The translations under genes were made by a program, and so were the position numbers. From Microbispora corallina (lineage in GTDB: Bacteria > Actinomycetota > Actinomycetes > Streptosporangiales > Streptosporangiaceae), in contig NZ_BOOC01000020.1 of the NCBI RefSeq assembly GCF_016863035.1, positions 1 through 64,000 of the forward strand: a stretch of DNA of 64,000 bases. The letters are read 5' to 3'. Under the pieces are notes generated by a model. It ran no database searches, was not told where the DNA came from, and was given only the letters and a program-made list of their open reading frames with translations. Shown piece after piece: positions 7,791 through 17,262 of the stretch. Numbering within the stretch: position 1 is the stretch's first letter; each line of letters starts with the position of its first letter.

Positions 7791-7913
7791 GTCTCGTGAC
7801 AGGAGCCTGACGATCAGCCAGATGATGAGCGCCCATGAGGCAAGGCCGGCGAGGGTCACCACGACCAGTCCGCGCAGCCGGTAGCGCTTGCCGGGGGGCT
7901 CCCGCTCGTTCAT
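7785..7913 (-). CDS. Small single-pass membrane protein, 42 residues
   Basis: ATG at 7913 with GGGAGG 4 nt upstream. A basic N-terminus (EREPPGKRYRLRG) precedes one hydrophobic helix (LVVVTLAGLASWALIIWLIV), ending RLLSRDG. An open frame continues upstream, but the RBS and the charge pattern favour this short form. Function unknown; small basic-tailed membrane proteins of this kind are common in actinobacteria. Confidence 0.6.
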   Translation of the reverse strand: MNEREPPGKRYRLRGLVVVTLAGLASWALIIWLIVRLLSRDG

Positions 7914-8151
7914 CGTCCTCCCGTGGCAGGACGGCCTCTTCCCGTGCCGGCCTCCATGCCCCGCAGATACCCCGGCTTCGGCCGGCCTTCCCCTCGGGGC
8001 GATCACGCACGGAGATGTATCGGTCACGGACGATCACCGCATCCCCGCCCCCGCATGCGCCCCCGACGACAAGTGTGCGCACCGGCACCCCCTCGCGGGG
8101 GGCCGATGCGCACATTTGGCCTCCTCCGGAAGCGGCCGGCCTCGGGAGCGG

Positions 8152-9375
8152 CTACAGGAGCGCGCGCGGGTCCGCGTTCAGCCGGTGCGAGAGCCGTACG
8201 GTGATGAACTCGTCGTTGTCGGCCTTACCCGGGGTACGGCCGGACGAGAACGGGAAGTTGTTGTCGTTCAGGATGGCCAGCGTCCGGTCGTTCAGCAGGG
8301 CCACGTCCTCGATGGTCTGGAACGGGAACCGGAACGCCGGGCCGAAGCCGCCGAGGTTCCTGGGGTTCACGAGGTTCAGCAGGTCGGCCACGAGGGTCTT
8401 GTCCATCACGCCGTCGTGGTCGCGGTCGGAGCCGTCCACGAGGTAGACGCGCTTGAGCTTGGCGGCGTCGCCCTGCTCGTTGTCGCGCTCGATGATCAGG
8501 AAGCGGTGGTCGTCGACCGCGATCGCGTCACCGATGGAGTTGCCCGCGGCCTCCAGCCGGTACGTCCGCCACTTCGGCGCGTACGTGCCGGTGCGCAGGT
8601 CGAAGTCGTACATGCGCAGGTCACCCGGGGTGTCGCCGTCGACCGTGCCCTCCAGCAGCGGGTAGAGGTGGCGGCCGTCGACCGAGCGGGCCATGCCCTC
8701 GAAGCCCTTGCTGCTGCGGATGTTGGGCTGCCCGCCGTTAAGGTTCGGGTTCTCCGGGGCCATGACGCCCGGCAGCGGGATCGGGGCCTGCAGCAGGCGG
8801 CCGGACGGCGTGAAGTGCAGCAGGTACGGGCCGAACTCGTCGCCGATCCAGTACGTGCCGTCGAAGGCCCGCACGATCGACTCCACGTCGAAGTCGGCGC
8901 CGGTCAGCTTCCGGTCGGCCCGCGTCAGCGCGAAGGGCACCTTGTGGTCGGGGTCGGTCAGGTTGAACCCGCCGATCACCGAGACCTTCCCGGACTTGAG
9001 GTCGGGACGGATGTGGTGCACGCGCAGCAGGAAGTCCGCGCTGTTGGCCTTCTGGCCGTACCCGTTGTCCGACAGCACGTCGTACGTGCCGTCGTGCCGG
9101 TTGACGACGCCGCTGAAGCCCTGCACCGGCTGGCCCGGGAAGGGCAGCGTAATCCCGTTGACAGGGGCGGTCCCGGCCGCGGACCCGGACGGCTCGCTCC
9201 CCGGGACGTACGTCTCGGCCGGGAGGACGGCGAAGCCGGTCAGCCGCGCCTGGCCGAAGTCGGCGGGCTTGAGGTCGGCGGGCTTCGGGTCGGCGGGCTT
9301 GGGATCAGCCATCGCCGGGGTGGCCAGGCCCACGGTCAGGGCCGCGGCGCCCAGCATGATCGAAAGTCGTCTCAT
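8152..9375 (-). CDS. Secreted esterase-like activity of phytase family protein
   Basis: 407 residues with a signal peptide (cleavage after ATPAMA) and then a threefold KPAD repeat (residues about 26-40), an unusual charged tether. The remainder matches the phytase-like beta-propeller family PF13449: FSGVVNRHDGTYDVLSDNGYG, DVESIVRAFDGTYWIGDEFGPYLLHF, SSKGFEGMARS, FQTIEDVALLNDRTLAILNDNNFPF. These acidic loop motifs are the metal-binding loops of the family. Probably a secreted Ca-dependent phosphoesterase; substrate not established. Start chosen at ATG 9375, directly before the signal sequence. Confidence 0.85.
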   Translation of the reverse strand: MRRLSIMLGAAALTVGLATPAMADPKPADPKPADLKPADFGQARLTGFAVLPAETYVPGSEPSGSAAGTAPVNGITLPFPGQPVQGFSGVVNRHDGTYDVLSDNGYGQKANSADFLLRVHHIRPDLKSGKVSVIGGFNLTDPDHKVPFALTRADRKLTGADFDVESIVRAFDGTYWIGDEFGPYLLHFTPSGRLLQAPIPLPGVMAPENPNLNGGQPNIRSSKGFEGMARSVDGRHLYPLLEGTVDGDTPGDLRMYDFDLRTGTYAPKWRTYRLEAAGNSIGDAIAVDDHRFLIIERDNEQGDAAKLKRVYLVDGSDRDHDGVMDKTLVADLLNLVNPRNLGGFGPAFRFPFQTIEDVALLNDRTLAILNDNNFPFSSGRTPGKADNDEFITVRLSHRLNADPRALL

Positions 9376-9483
9376 GCGGGGCACGTTAGGGACGCCGCGT
9401 GACAGACGGTGCAACAGCGTTCCGCGTGCAGGAGGCCAGAGTCATACGAGTTGAGCGTGGGCACCTGTCGTAAGGTGCCGTAC

Positions 9484-9942
9484 ATGCGGATCTTCACGGA
9501 CCTCGCCGAGCTCAAGGCGGCCAAGGGCGAGCACCTCGGGTACACCGACTGGCGCGAGATCTCCCAGGAACGGGTGAACCTGTTCGCCGACGCGACCGAC
9601 GACCACCAGTGGATCCACGTCGACGCCGACCGGGCCAAGGAGGGTCCGTTCGGCGGCACGATCGCCCACGGATACCTCTCTTTGGCGCTCGTGCCGTCGT
9701 TCATGCAGGAGCTGTTCCGGGTCGAGGGCATCCGCATGGCCGTCAACTACGGGCTGAACAAGGTCCGCTTCCCCCGCCCGGTGCCCGTCGGATCCCGGGT
9801 CAGGGCCGGCGCCGAGATCGTGGACGTCAAGGGCACCCCCGCCGGCACCCTGGCCAACCTCCGCGTGACGATCGAGGTCGAGGGCGCGGATCGGCCCTCC
9901 TGCATCGCCGAGACGCTCTCCCTGTTCGTGCGGGAGGACTGA
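9484..9942 (+). CDS. MaoC-family dehydratase
   Basis: 152 residues forming a single hot-dog domain. The (R)-hydratase motif ATDDHQWIHVD (catalytic D40 and H45) is followed by GPFGGTIAHGYLSLAL. Members hydrate enoyl-CoA thioesters in fatty-acid or polyketide metabolism in the cytoplasm. AAGGTG lies upstream of the ATG at 9484. Single gene just upstream of tRNA-Arg. Confidence 0.9.
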   Translation: MRIFTDLAELKAAKGEHLGYTDWREISQERVNLFADATDDHQWIHVDADRAKEGPFGGTIAHGYLSLALVPSFMQELFRVEGIRMAVNYGLNKVRFPRPVPVGSRVRAGAEIVDVKGTPAGTLANLRVTIEVEGADRPSCIAETLSLFVRED

Positions 9943-10048
9943 GGTCCACTTGACCTGCGGGTGGCCGGATTATTGGCGCGAGCAGGGGTGTGGGGTCTGG
10001 TAGAGTTACACCCGTTGCCAGATCACCCCCTGGTGAGACAGGCAATCT

Positions 10049-10121
10049 GCGGCCGTAGCTCAATGGATAGAGCATCTGACTACGGATCAGAAGGTTAGGG
10101 GTTCGAGTCCTCTCGGCCGCG
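10049..10121 (+). tRNA. tRNA-Arg (anticodon ACG)
   Basis: Complete cloverleaf: acceptor GCGGCCG (10049-10055) pairs with CGGCCGC (10114-10120), D-arm AGCTCAATGGATAGAGC, anticodon stem TCTGA/TCAGA with loop CTACGGA (anticodon ACG at 10082-10084), T-arm with GGTTCGAGTCC. Its 3' half is repeated at 12590 and 17263, so this locus is an integration target. Confidence 0.97.
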
Positions 10122-10128
10122 CAGCACG

Positions 10129-10163
10129 AAAGCCCAGATCATCAGCCGATGACCTGGGCTTTC
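10129..10163 (+). terminator. Terminator following tRNA-Arg
   Basis: Arms AAGCCCAG(A)TCATC and GATGACCTGGGCTT around a 4-nt loop, then TCT. The first half of this hairpin (CACGAAAGCCCAG) also recurs after the second tRNA fragment at 12590. Confidence 0.75.
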
Positions 10164-10164
10164 T

Positions 10165-10587
10165 CGTGTTCCAGATCAGTTGCCGGTGTCCGGCTATGTC
10201 CGGCCGTCAGCCGTTGACTCCGGTTGATCTTTCCCGATGCCTTCCCACAGAGTCTCGCAGGCCGACAGCACACCGTGCCATTCCTTGGTCCAGTGCCGCA
10301 GACGGTCCCTGACGTTTCGACGGCTTTCCTCTGACGATGGGGCTTGTTCCCGTTACGGTCAGTGCATGCTGGTTATCGAGGCGGCCCGCCGGGGGTCGGC
10401 CGGAGGCGCGGCCACCGGGTTAGCGTCTGTGACGACTGCGGTGAGGGCTGCCAGGGATCCAGGCCGGGTCGGCCGGGATCGCACCCCAGGGTGTGTCAGA
10501 TCGATCCCGACAGAATCAGGTCGGAGCCGATCCGTTTCCACGACGTCGAGCCGACGGATCAGCGCGCCGGCGCCTCCGCTGCGCCGG
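10165..10587. other. Non-coding stretch at island edge
   Basis: No convincing gene on either strand. A segment beginning at about 10196 (GTCCGGCCGTCAGCCGTTGA) has a diverged copy at about 12396 near the next tRNA fragment, and a second shared patch (TTGATC-TTCCC-ATGC-TTCCC) follows in both. These may be related ends of two integrated elements. Confidence 0.5.
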
Positions 10588-11838
10588 TCAGGCGGCTGAG
10601 CATTTCGACCCGTTGAGCGCGTACTCCACGGGCCGCGAGTTGGTGCCGGTCCAGGTGCCGATGAATCCGAAGGAGACGGTGGCCCCGCCCGCGATGTCCG
10701 GATTCCAGTCGGCGTGGGCGACCGTGGGGGACACGCCGTTGGAGACTTGGACGGCGTTCCAGATCTGGGAGATCGTCTGGCCGTTGGCGAAAGTGAAGGT
10801 GAGCCGCCAGCCGTGGACGGTGGTCTTGCCGGTGTTGAGGATCTTCACGTCGGTGTGGAATCCGCCGGGCCATTGGCTGTTAATGGTGTAGGTGACCGTG
10901 CAGCTGGTGGGTGGGAGCACGGTCGGGCTCGGCACGGGGACACCGTAGTCGAGAGTGTTGGGCGCCGGCGAGATGTTGCCCGCCGCGTCCAGGGCGCTGA
11001 CCCAGAAAGTGTGGAGGCCGGGGGCGGCGATGCTGAGGGTCTGGCTGGTCGTGGTGCCCGGAACGGTGACGAACTCGGCGTGGACCGTCCCGCCGACCTC
11101 GTACCACTGGTGGCCGACCAGGTAGCTCACGACAGGCACGCTGCCGGCCTTGGCCCAACTCACGGTGGCGGTTGACCCGTTGACCGTCAGCATCTGATTG
11201 CCGGGGTAGCCGTACGGGTACCCACCAGACGGCGACGGCGACGGCGACGGCGGCAGGCAGGACGCCGACCAGCATCCCGTGGTGGCTTGGCCAAGTCCGG
11301 AGGCGTTGCCGGCAGCGTCCACGGCCGTGACCGTGTAGACCTCGTGCCCCTCAACGTGGCTGACCGCGAACGAGGTGCCCGTCACGAAGTAGCGGTAGAA
11401 CTGTTCGGACTGGTTGATGTTGCGCAGGATGTAGTAGCCGACCACGCCGACGTTGTCGGTGGCGGGCGCCCAGCTGACCACGACGGTCGGTCCGCACTCG
11501 GTGAAGACCGGCCCGCCGTGCGGCGTGGGCGGCACGGTGTCGCCATTGGCCACGGCTGGGCTCGCCGTCCCCCATGGAATGAGCGCCGTCGGCGACGTGG
11601 GGCAGATGGTCGGCGTCGTGCTCGGGGTCGGCAGGACGCCTGCAGTGCTGCTCGGCGTGGGGGTGGCCGCTGCGGGAACTGCGGACTGGATGGTCGCCGC
11701 ACCGGCAGTGCCGGCGACCAGCCCGATGCCGGCGACCACGGCGGCCAGCATGGCGAGCACGACGCTCACGGAGCGCGCACGCGGACGAGGCCGGGTGGGG
11801 GCAGCCTCGGGTACAGGTATGACAGGTTGGTGGGTCAT
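10588..11838 (-). CDS. Secreted protein with fibronectin III-like domains and C-terminal CBM2
   Basis: 416 residues. A basic N-terminus and hydrophobic segment (SVSVVLAMLAAVVAGIGLV) form a signal peptide. Then come a Ser/Thr/Pro linker, a Fn3-like domain (VVVSWAPATDNVGVVGYYI to VYTVTAVDAAGNAS, about 115-185), a PSPSPSPSGG linker, a second Fn3-like domain (to FWVSALDAAGNIS) and a CBM2 cellulose/chitin-binding domain (TYTINSQWPGGF, WRLTFTFANGQ, about 312-416, with the flanking cysteines). No catalytic domain is present, so it is a carbohydrate-surface adhesin or accessory protein. It is the only intact gene of the first tRNA-Arg island. Confidence 0.85.
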   Translation of the reverse strand: MTHQPVIPVPEAAPTRPRPRARSVSVVLAMLAAVVAGIGLVAGTAGAATIQSAVPAAATPTPSSTAGVLPTPSTTPTICPTSPTALIPWGTASPAVANGDTVPPTPHGGPVFTECGPTVVVSWAPATDNVGVVGYYILRNINQSEQFYRYFVTGTSFAVSHVEGHEVYTVTAVDAAGNASGLGQATTGCWSASCLPPSPSPSPSGGYPYGYPGNQMLTVNGSTATVSWAKAGSVPVVSYLVGHQWYEVGGTVHAEFVTVPGTTTSQTLSIAAPGLHTFWVSALDAAGNISPAPNTLDYGVPVPSPTVLPPTSCTVTYTINSQWPGGFHTDVKILNTGKTTVHGWRLTFTFANGQTISQIWNAVQVSNGVSPTVAHADWNPDIAGGATVSFGFIGTWTGTNSRPVEYALNGSKCSAA

Positions 11839-12589
11839 TGGGGCCTCCGGGGGACGGCTTCAACAAGCGAACTCTCAACAAAGGCGGTCCCATACTACGA
11901 ATTCGATCATCGACATGCGTTCATCATTGGATGCGCCTGGACAACCTCGTGCCAGCGTTCGGGGGAGAACGGTCAATGGGGCGCCGCGGGCGCGCTGTGA
12001 AGTCAGATCCTGTCGTCGTCCGGAATCGCGGCCGTGTCGTTTCAGATTCGAATTGTGTACGCGACGCCCTACGTGAGGGTGATCCCATGGGCTGCGGGCG
12101 GAACGGACTTAATCTCCCGGACCGGCCTCTCAGTGCTGGTGGACCGTGATCGGCCACAGCGCAAGGTGTACGCCGCACGGTGGGCGGTCGGCCAGGAAGA
12201 TGCGGGCGCGGTCAGCAGCTGCGTGTGACCTTGAGGATGGTCGGGACCAGATTCCTGGAGCGTCTATTGACGCAACGCAGGCTGCCTCAAACACATCGCA
12301 GGCATCTGTCACGTCGTGACGAGCGGATGCTGTTCGGCAGTGAGAGCGGCTAGCCCCGTTTTCCGCAGGTCGGGTTGATTGGAAGGTCAGTTAACGGGTC
12401 CGGCCATCAGTCGTTGATCCGAGATGTCCCCTGACGGTCGTCTGGGTTCGCGCCCATGTCAGTCTCCGGTGACATGAGGGGTGGCCGGACCTTGATCATT
12501 CCCAATGCTTTCCCCGGACGGTCTCTATGGGGCGTATCGATGAACCTCATGCAGGTCACAGGCGTTACTGCTGCTTGCTGCGTCTCTCC
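11839..12589. other. 750-bp gene-free stretch inside tRNA-Arg island
   Basis: Contains the promoter region of the CBM2 gene on the left. I see no supported coding region: open frames are short, lack ribosome binding sites and show no protein family pattern. Base composition is less GC-rich than the chromosome in places (for example around 11880-11930), as expected for imported DNA. Confidence 0.5.
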
Positions 12590-12646
12590 CTACGGATCAG
12601 AAGGTCAGGGGTTCGAGTCCTCTCGGCCGTGCCACACGAAAGCCCA
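12590..12646 (+). repeat. Second copy of tRNA-Arg 3' half plus downstream DNA (att)
   Basis: Matches 10080-10136 with about five differences, from the anticodon loop (CTACGGATCAGAAGGT) through the T-arm and acceptor half and into the terminator (CACGAAAGCCCAG). The 5' half of the tRNA is absent. Read as an att site between two stacked islands. Confidence 0.85.
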
Positions 12647-13024
12647 GCCGACATCGCCGTCCTCGACGCCGCGATCGCCCAGCAGATCACCCCGTTCGCA
12701 GACACGGTCGAACGCCTGGATGAGATCCCTGGCATCGGCCCGATCGCAGCCCAGGTAATCATTCCGGAGATCGGCCTGGACATGAGTCGCTTCCCCACCG
12801 CCAAACACCTCGCCTCCTGGGCCCGCTTCGCACCAGGAGTGAAAAAGTCGGCGGGTAAGAAGAAAGGCAGGGGTGCCACTGGTCCCGGCAACTCCTACCT
12901 GGCCCGCGTTCTGGGCGAGGCAGCCGTAACAGCCGGTCACACCGACACCTTCCTCGGCGAACGCTACCGGCGCATCGCCCGCAGGCGCGGCAACAAGAAA
13001 GCCGCCGTCGCGGTCGGCTTTCGC
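12647..13024 (+). pseudogene. IS110-family transposase, C-terminal fragment
   Basis: About 125 codons match the Transposase_20 part of IS110-type transposases: LDEIPGIGPIAAQVIIPEIG, a helix-hairpin-helix region; SWARFAPG; KKKGRGATGPGNSYLARVLGEAA, in which GN(S)YL is typical; and the terminal RRGNKKAAVAVG. The N-terminal DEDD nuclease half is missing; coding begins immediately after the tRNA fragment. At about 13020 it changes abruptly into reverse-strand IS3 sequence. Confidence 0.85.
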
Positions 13025-13454
13025 CGCCGCGGTCCCTGTGTAAGACCACACCGTCCACGGTGCCGCCCCTGGTGGCGGCGGCCATCTGCAACGCGGCGAC
13101 GGTGAGGGCGGCGTCGTGGTGGGCGGAAATGGCGTAGCCGAGCATCCGGCGGGAGAACAGGTCCTCCACCGTGGCCAGATACAGCTTTCCCTCACCGGTG
13201 GGGATCTCGGTGACATCCCCGCACCACAGCACGTCCGGCGCGACCGCGGTGAACTGCCGCCGTACCAGATCAGGTGCCGCCACGGGCCGTTTCCTGGCCG
13301 TGGTCAGCCCTCGGGGTTTGCGGCGCTCGCGGGCGCACAGATCGTCCCGCTGATTCCGACGGCGACCCCTGACGGCAACGTCCCCTGTCGGAAGCACACG
13401 CCAGGCACCGTCAAGCAATTCCCTTGTCACACTGTCGACATTCACAGGGAGCAC
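13025..13454 (-). pseudogene. IS3-family transposase (OrfB), truncated
   Basis: Minus-strand reading gives the IS3 rve core up to the middle: PDLVRRQFTAVAPDVLWCGD (first catalytic D), LYLATVEDLFSRRMLGYAI, and VVLHRDRG (second D). The final catalytic Glu region is cut off at the junction with the IS110 fragment. Residues before PDLVRR show the usual basic linker. The two transposase remnants run convergently and meet end to end, so at least one deletion or recombination joined them. Confidence 0.85.
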
Positions 13455-13563
13455 TCACCCACCGTTCGCTCAACATTAGCGTCCTGGTTGCCAAGGTGCC
13501 CGACACTTCTCAGCGACTACTGCCCGTGGTCTGCTGCGGGGACCTGCGAAGAGGACATCAACG

Positions 13564-15637
13564 TTGCGCAAGAATTGGCATGCGCCAATTACTTTGGTAA
13601 TCGCGTTCCTGACCGCTGTTCCGCTTCTCGTCGCGGTGTCGCCCGCCTCGGCCGACGATCAGGTTCCGTCCACCGTGAAGATCAATGAGGTCGAGTCCAA
13701 CGGCGGCACGCCGGGTGATTGGGTCGAGCTCGTCAACGTCGGCGCGAGCCCCGCCGATGTGTCCGGCTGGGTCGTCAAGGACAACGACGAGACGCACGTC
13801 TTCACCATTCCCGCGGGCACCACCATGGCCGCCGGTGCTTTCCTGGCGCTCGACGTCGATCCGGTCTTCGGGCTGGGCGGTGCGGACTCCGCCCGCCTGT
13901 TCCTGGCGGACGGCACCACACTGGTGGATTCCTACAGTTGGACCTCTCACGCCGCGACGACCTATGGCAGGTGTCCGGACGGTACCGGCTCCTTCGCCAC
14001 CACCACAACATCCACCAAGGGCGCGGCGAACGACTGCTCCGGTCAGGCTTCCCCCTCCCCCTCCCCCTCCCCCTCCGCCTCGCCCTGGCCGGGCGGTGCC
14101 GCAGTGGCCGTCGCCGACGACGCCAACACCTTTGGTACCAACATGAGCGGCCTGGCCTACGAGGCGTCCGGCGGCTCGACGCCCGGCGTCCTTTGGGCGG
14201 TGCAGAACGGTCCAGGCACGCTGTACCGCCTGGGGCGCGGCCTATGACCCAAGCGCCTATCCGGGCCACGGCGACGGCCTGTTCTTCGTCGGCCTCGAAG
14301 CCAACGGCACCATCTACGCCTACGCGCTCGACCAGGCCGGCGGTGGATTCACCCGGGTCGCCACGATCGCGAGCGGGTTCCCCAGCGTGATGGACCTCCA
14401 ATTCGAGCCCGAGACGAACCACCTCTGGGCGGTGTGCGACGACACCTGCACCGGCCGCACCGCGACGCTCGACATCAACGCCGGCGGGAAGTTCGCCGTC
14501 ACCCATCTGTACGAGCGCCCGGGATCGATGCCCAACTTCAACAACGAGGGGTTCGCGATCGCGCCGCAGGCAGAGTGCGTGGACGGCCACAAGCCCGTCT
14601 TCTGGTCCGACGACAACAACGACGGCGGGCACGCGCTGCGCAGCGGAACGATCAACTGCACGGTCGTCGACCTCGACGGGGACAACGACGGCGTCAACGA
14701 CGACGTGGACGTGACGTTCCCGCCGGGTACCTCGCAGGCGGGCGACCCGGCCAACGAGACGTTCTCCGACGCGCTCGCGGGCGGTGCCACGTCGGGCAGG
14801 ATCTTGAGCCGGGGTGGCCGCACGCTGACGGTCTCCGACGCCCACAACCCCACAGGGGTACTGGTGAACGTCGGCGCCGGCTCCGCACCGGCGCAATTCC
14901 AGCTGGCTGGCAGCGGCGCGACGATCGCGCTGGGGAGAGGCTCCTACGAGCTCACCGGCTCGGGGAAGACCAGTACGATCAGGACGGTCGACGGCGAGCA
15001 GGCGGTCGTCACGGTGAGCGTGAACGGCCTGCCGATCACGCTCACCGTCGTGCAGGGCGGATCGGCCGCCTATACCGAGGCGTCGGCCAACGGCAGGGTC
15101 ACCGGCCTGAGCGACATCCAGCGGACCGGGAGCGTCGGCGTCCGAGCGGACGGTGTGCCCGCGACCGCGTGCGCCGGCATCGTGATCCAGCACGTCATCG
15201 TCGCCGCGACCGGCAACGACCAGATCTCCGGTACCGGCGGCAACGACATGATCATCGGGCGGGGCGGCAACGACACGGTCAACGGCAACGGCGGCAGCGA
15301 CTGCGTCATGACGGGAAGCGGCAACGACAAGATCACCACGACCGGCGGCAACGACTGGATCGACGCGGGCAGCGGCAACAACGTGGTCAAGGCCGGCGCC
15401 GGCGCGAACACCGTGGCGTCCGGCTCGGGCAATGACCAGATCACCACCGGCGACGGCGACGACACGGTCGACGCGGGCTACGGCAACAACACGGTGACCA
15501 CCGCCGGCGGCGGCGACACCATCACGACCGGAAGCGGCAACGACGGCATCGACTGCGGTGACGGCGCGGACACCGCGCGGCCCGGCGGCGGCAACAACAC
15601 CAACATCGGCAACGGATGCGAGACGTTCGGGACCTGA
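13564..15637 (+). pseudogene. Secreted lamin-tail/beta-propeller/Ca-repeat protein with internal out-of-frame deletion
   Basis: TTG start at 13564 with GAAGAGGA upstream; a signal peptide ends near SPASADD. The first frame encodes a lamin-tail domain (KINEVESNGGTPGDWVELVN, SGWVVKDND, FLALDVD), a PSPSPSPSASP linker and the beginning of a propeller (LWAVQNGPGTLYRL). It stops at 14245-14247. From 14237 the next frame continues the same family (AYDPSAYPGHGDGLFFVG, LWAVCDDTC, NNEGFAIAP, FWSDDNNDGGHALRSG) and ends in about nine RTX-like Ca-binding repeats (GGNDxI, GSGNDQIT, GDGDDTVDAG). Homologous proteins, as I recall them, have roughly 150 residues between LYRL and AYDP; these are gone and the frame is shifted. 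The C-terminal half may lack its own start. Confidence 0.8.
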
Positions 15638-15653
15638 TTGCGGTCGACTCCTC

Positions 15654-15684
15654 GGTAGGGCCGGCCGGGTTGGCCGGCCCTACG
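15654..15684 (+). terminator. Hairpin after the lamin-tail gene
   Basis: GTAGGGCCGGCC and GGCCGGCCCTAC form near-perfect 12-bp arms around GGGTT. No T-tract. Confidence 0.6.
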
Positions 15685-15877
15685 ATTCCCGCGCGGGCGC
15701 ACCTTCGCCATTGCCGACCTTCGGGGCTCGGAATCACACCCACGTAGAAACGTAAAGCGCGCAGCCGAGTCATTGAGGACTCCCGACACCACCGCATAAC
15801 GCTCTCGTCATGCCCTGGACAGCAGGGCCATAGAAGATTAGCCCGTCAAACAAACCTCCTTGAGGAGCATGACACAC

Positions 15878-17050
15878 ATGCACAAAATCGTGACGCTGGC
15901 GGCAGCCGCCGCGGCCCTCACGCTGGGCACCGTGTCCCCCGCGATGGCCCAATCCAGCAATGGTCACGTCTTCACGCTCGCCGTCTATGGAGATGCCCCG
16001 TATGGGACGTCACCCACCGACACCGCCGAGTTCCAGGCGACACCCGGCTTCGTCAAGTCGATCAACGATGACGCACAGGTCAGCCTCATCGCCCATGTCG
16101 GCGACATCCACTCGGGCAAGCAGTACTGCACGCAGGCCTATGATCAGTCGGTATTCAACCTGTGGGCGAAGTACCAGAAGCCTTTGGTCTACACCCCCGG
16201 CGACAACGAGTGGACGGACTGCCACAAGGCAGCTGAGGGCGGCGGCACGTACAGCTCGGCCACGCAGCAGATCAGCTATGTCCTCGACCCGGTCACGCAC
16301 CAGCCGGTCGATTACGCCAGCGGCAATCCCGCCGCCAACCTCGACCTGATCCGCTCGATCTTCTTCTCGAAGCCCGGCAGGACGCTCGGCAACGGGAAAC
16401 AGCACGTGGTCTCGCAGGCGCAGGTCTATGACCGGGCGCACCCCACGGATTCGAAGTTCGTCGAGAACGTGATGTGGCAGCAGAAGGGCATCCAGTTCGT
16501 GACGCTCAACATCCCGGGCGGATCGAACAACGACACCGATGTCTGGTACGGCGCTCCGACGCAGAGTGCCGCGCAGAAGGAGGAGATCGCCGAGCGCACG
16601 GCCGCCGACCTGCGCTGGCTTGACCGGGCATTCTCTCAGGCTCAGGAAGACGGCGCCAAGGGTGTCGTGATCTTCACGCAGGCCGACATGTGGGACCTGG
16701 ACGGTAACACTCCGGCACACCTGACTGAGTACGAGCCCTTCGTGGCGAGCATCGCCTTCCACACGGAGAAGTTCGGGAAGTCGGTCTTGTTGTTGAACGG
16801 CGACTCCCACGTGTACAAGTCCGACAACCCGCTGTCTCCGTCGGCCCCGTGTGTCGGCGAGGCAGGGGCGTGCACCTCGGTCGCGTCGACGCACCCTGGA
16901 TACGACGTGCCGAACTTCCACCGGGTGGTGGTGCACGGCAGCACCTTCCCGCTCGAGTGGCTGAAACTGACCATTGACACCAAGGCGAACCACCCCGCGA
17001 GCGCCAACGCGTTCGGGCCGTTCAGTTGGCAGCGGATGACCCAGTCCTGA
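15878..17050 (+). CDS. Secreted metallophosphoesterase
   Basis: About 390 residues. Start chosen at ATG 15878, 10 nt after GAGGAG; an ATG at 15869 is too close to the RBS. Signal peptide MHKIVTLAAAAAALTLG with cleavage after SPAMA. The mature enzyme has calcineurin-like metal-binding motifs: VYGDAPYG, IAHVGDIHSGK, YTPGDNEWTDC, IFTQADMWD and LLNGDSHVYKSD, and lies inside the second tRNA-Arg island. It probably hydrolyses phosphomono- or diesters outside the cell; actual substrate unknown. Appears intact, in contrast to its damaged neighbours. Confidence 0.88.
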   Translation: MHKIVTLAAAAAALTLGTVSPAMAQSSNGHVFTLAVYGDAPYGTSPTDTAEFQATPGFVKSINDDAQVSLIAHVGDIHSGKQYCTQAYDQSVFNLWAKYQKPLVYTPGDNEWTDCHKAAEGGGTYSSATQQISYVLDPVTHQPVDYASGNPAANLDLIRSIFFSKPGRTLGNGKQHVVSQAQVYDRAHPTDSKFVENVMWQQKGIQFVTLNIPGGSNNDTDVWYGAPTQSAAQKEEIAERTAADLRWLDRAFSQAQEDGAKGVVIFTQADMWDLDGNTPAHLTEYEPFVASIAFHTEKFGKSVLLLNGDSHVYKSDNPLSPSAPCVGEAGACTSVASTHPGYDVPNFHRVVVHGSTFPLEWLKLTIDTKANHPASANAFGPFSWQRMTQS

Positions 17051-17262
17051 CCCGCGTGTGACGAACCCGGGGGAGCGCAATCCTGAAACGCGGCTCCGCA
17101 TCGCCCGTTTGAAGTAGTCGACGGCAAGGCGCAGGCGTGGGATCCGGGGAGGCTGCTGTACAGCAGCCCGTACAGCAACACCGCCTTCACGATCACACGT
17201 CACCGGACCGTACCTACCGCCTGAACAGGCCAGGATGCCGCTGACGAGCCATCTGCCCATCC

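Noticed and set aside
8152..9402. Long plus-strand frames opposite the phytase-like gene and similar long frames elsewhere (for example opposite the SARP and ferritin/CDGSH genes)
   Set aside because: They lie opposite genes with clear families and reflect high GC; compositions are Arg/Ala/Gly-rich without motifs or ribosome binding sites.
15200..15600. Tandem GGCAACGAC-like DNA repeats taken as CRISPR or satellite
   Set aside because: They are codons of the Ca-binding glycine/aspartate repeats, irregular in spacing and without spacers.
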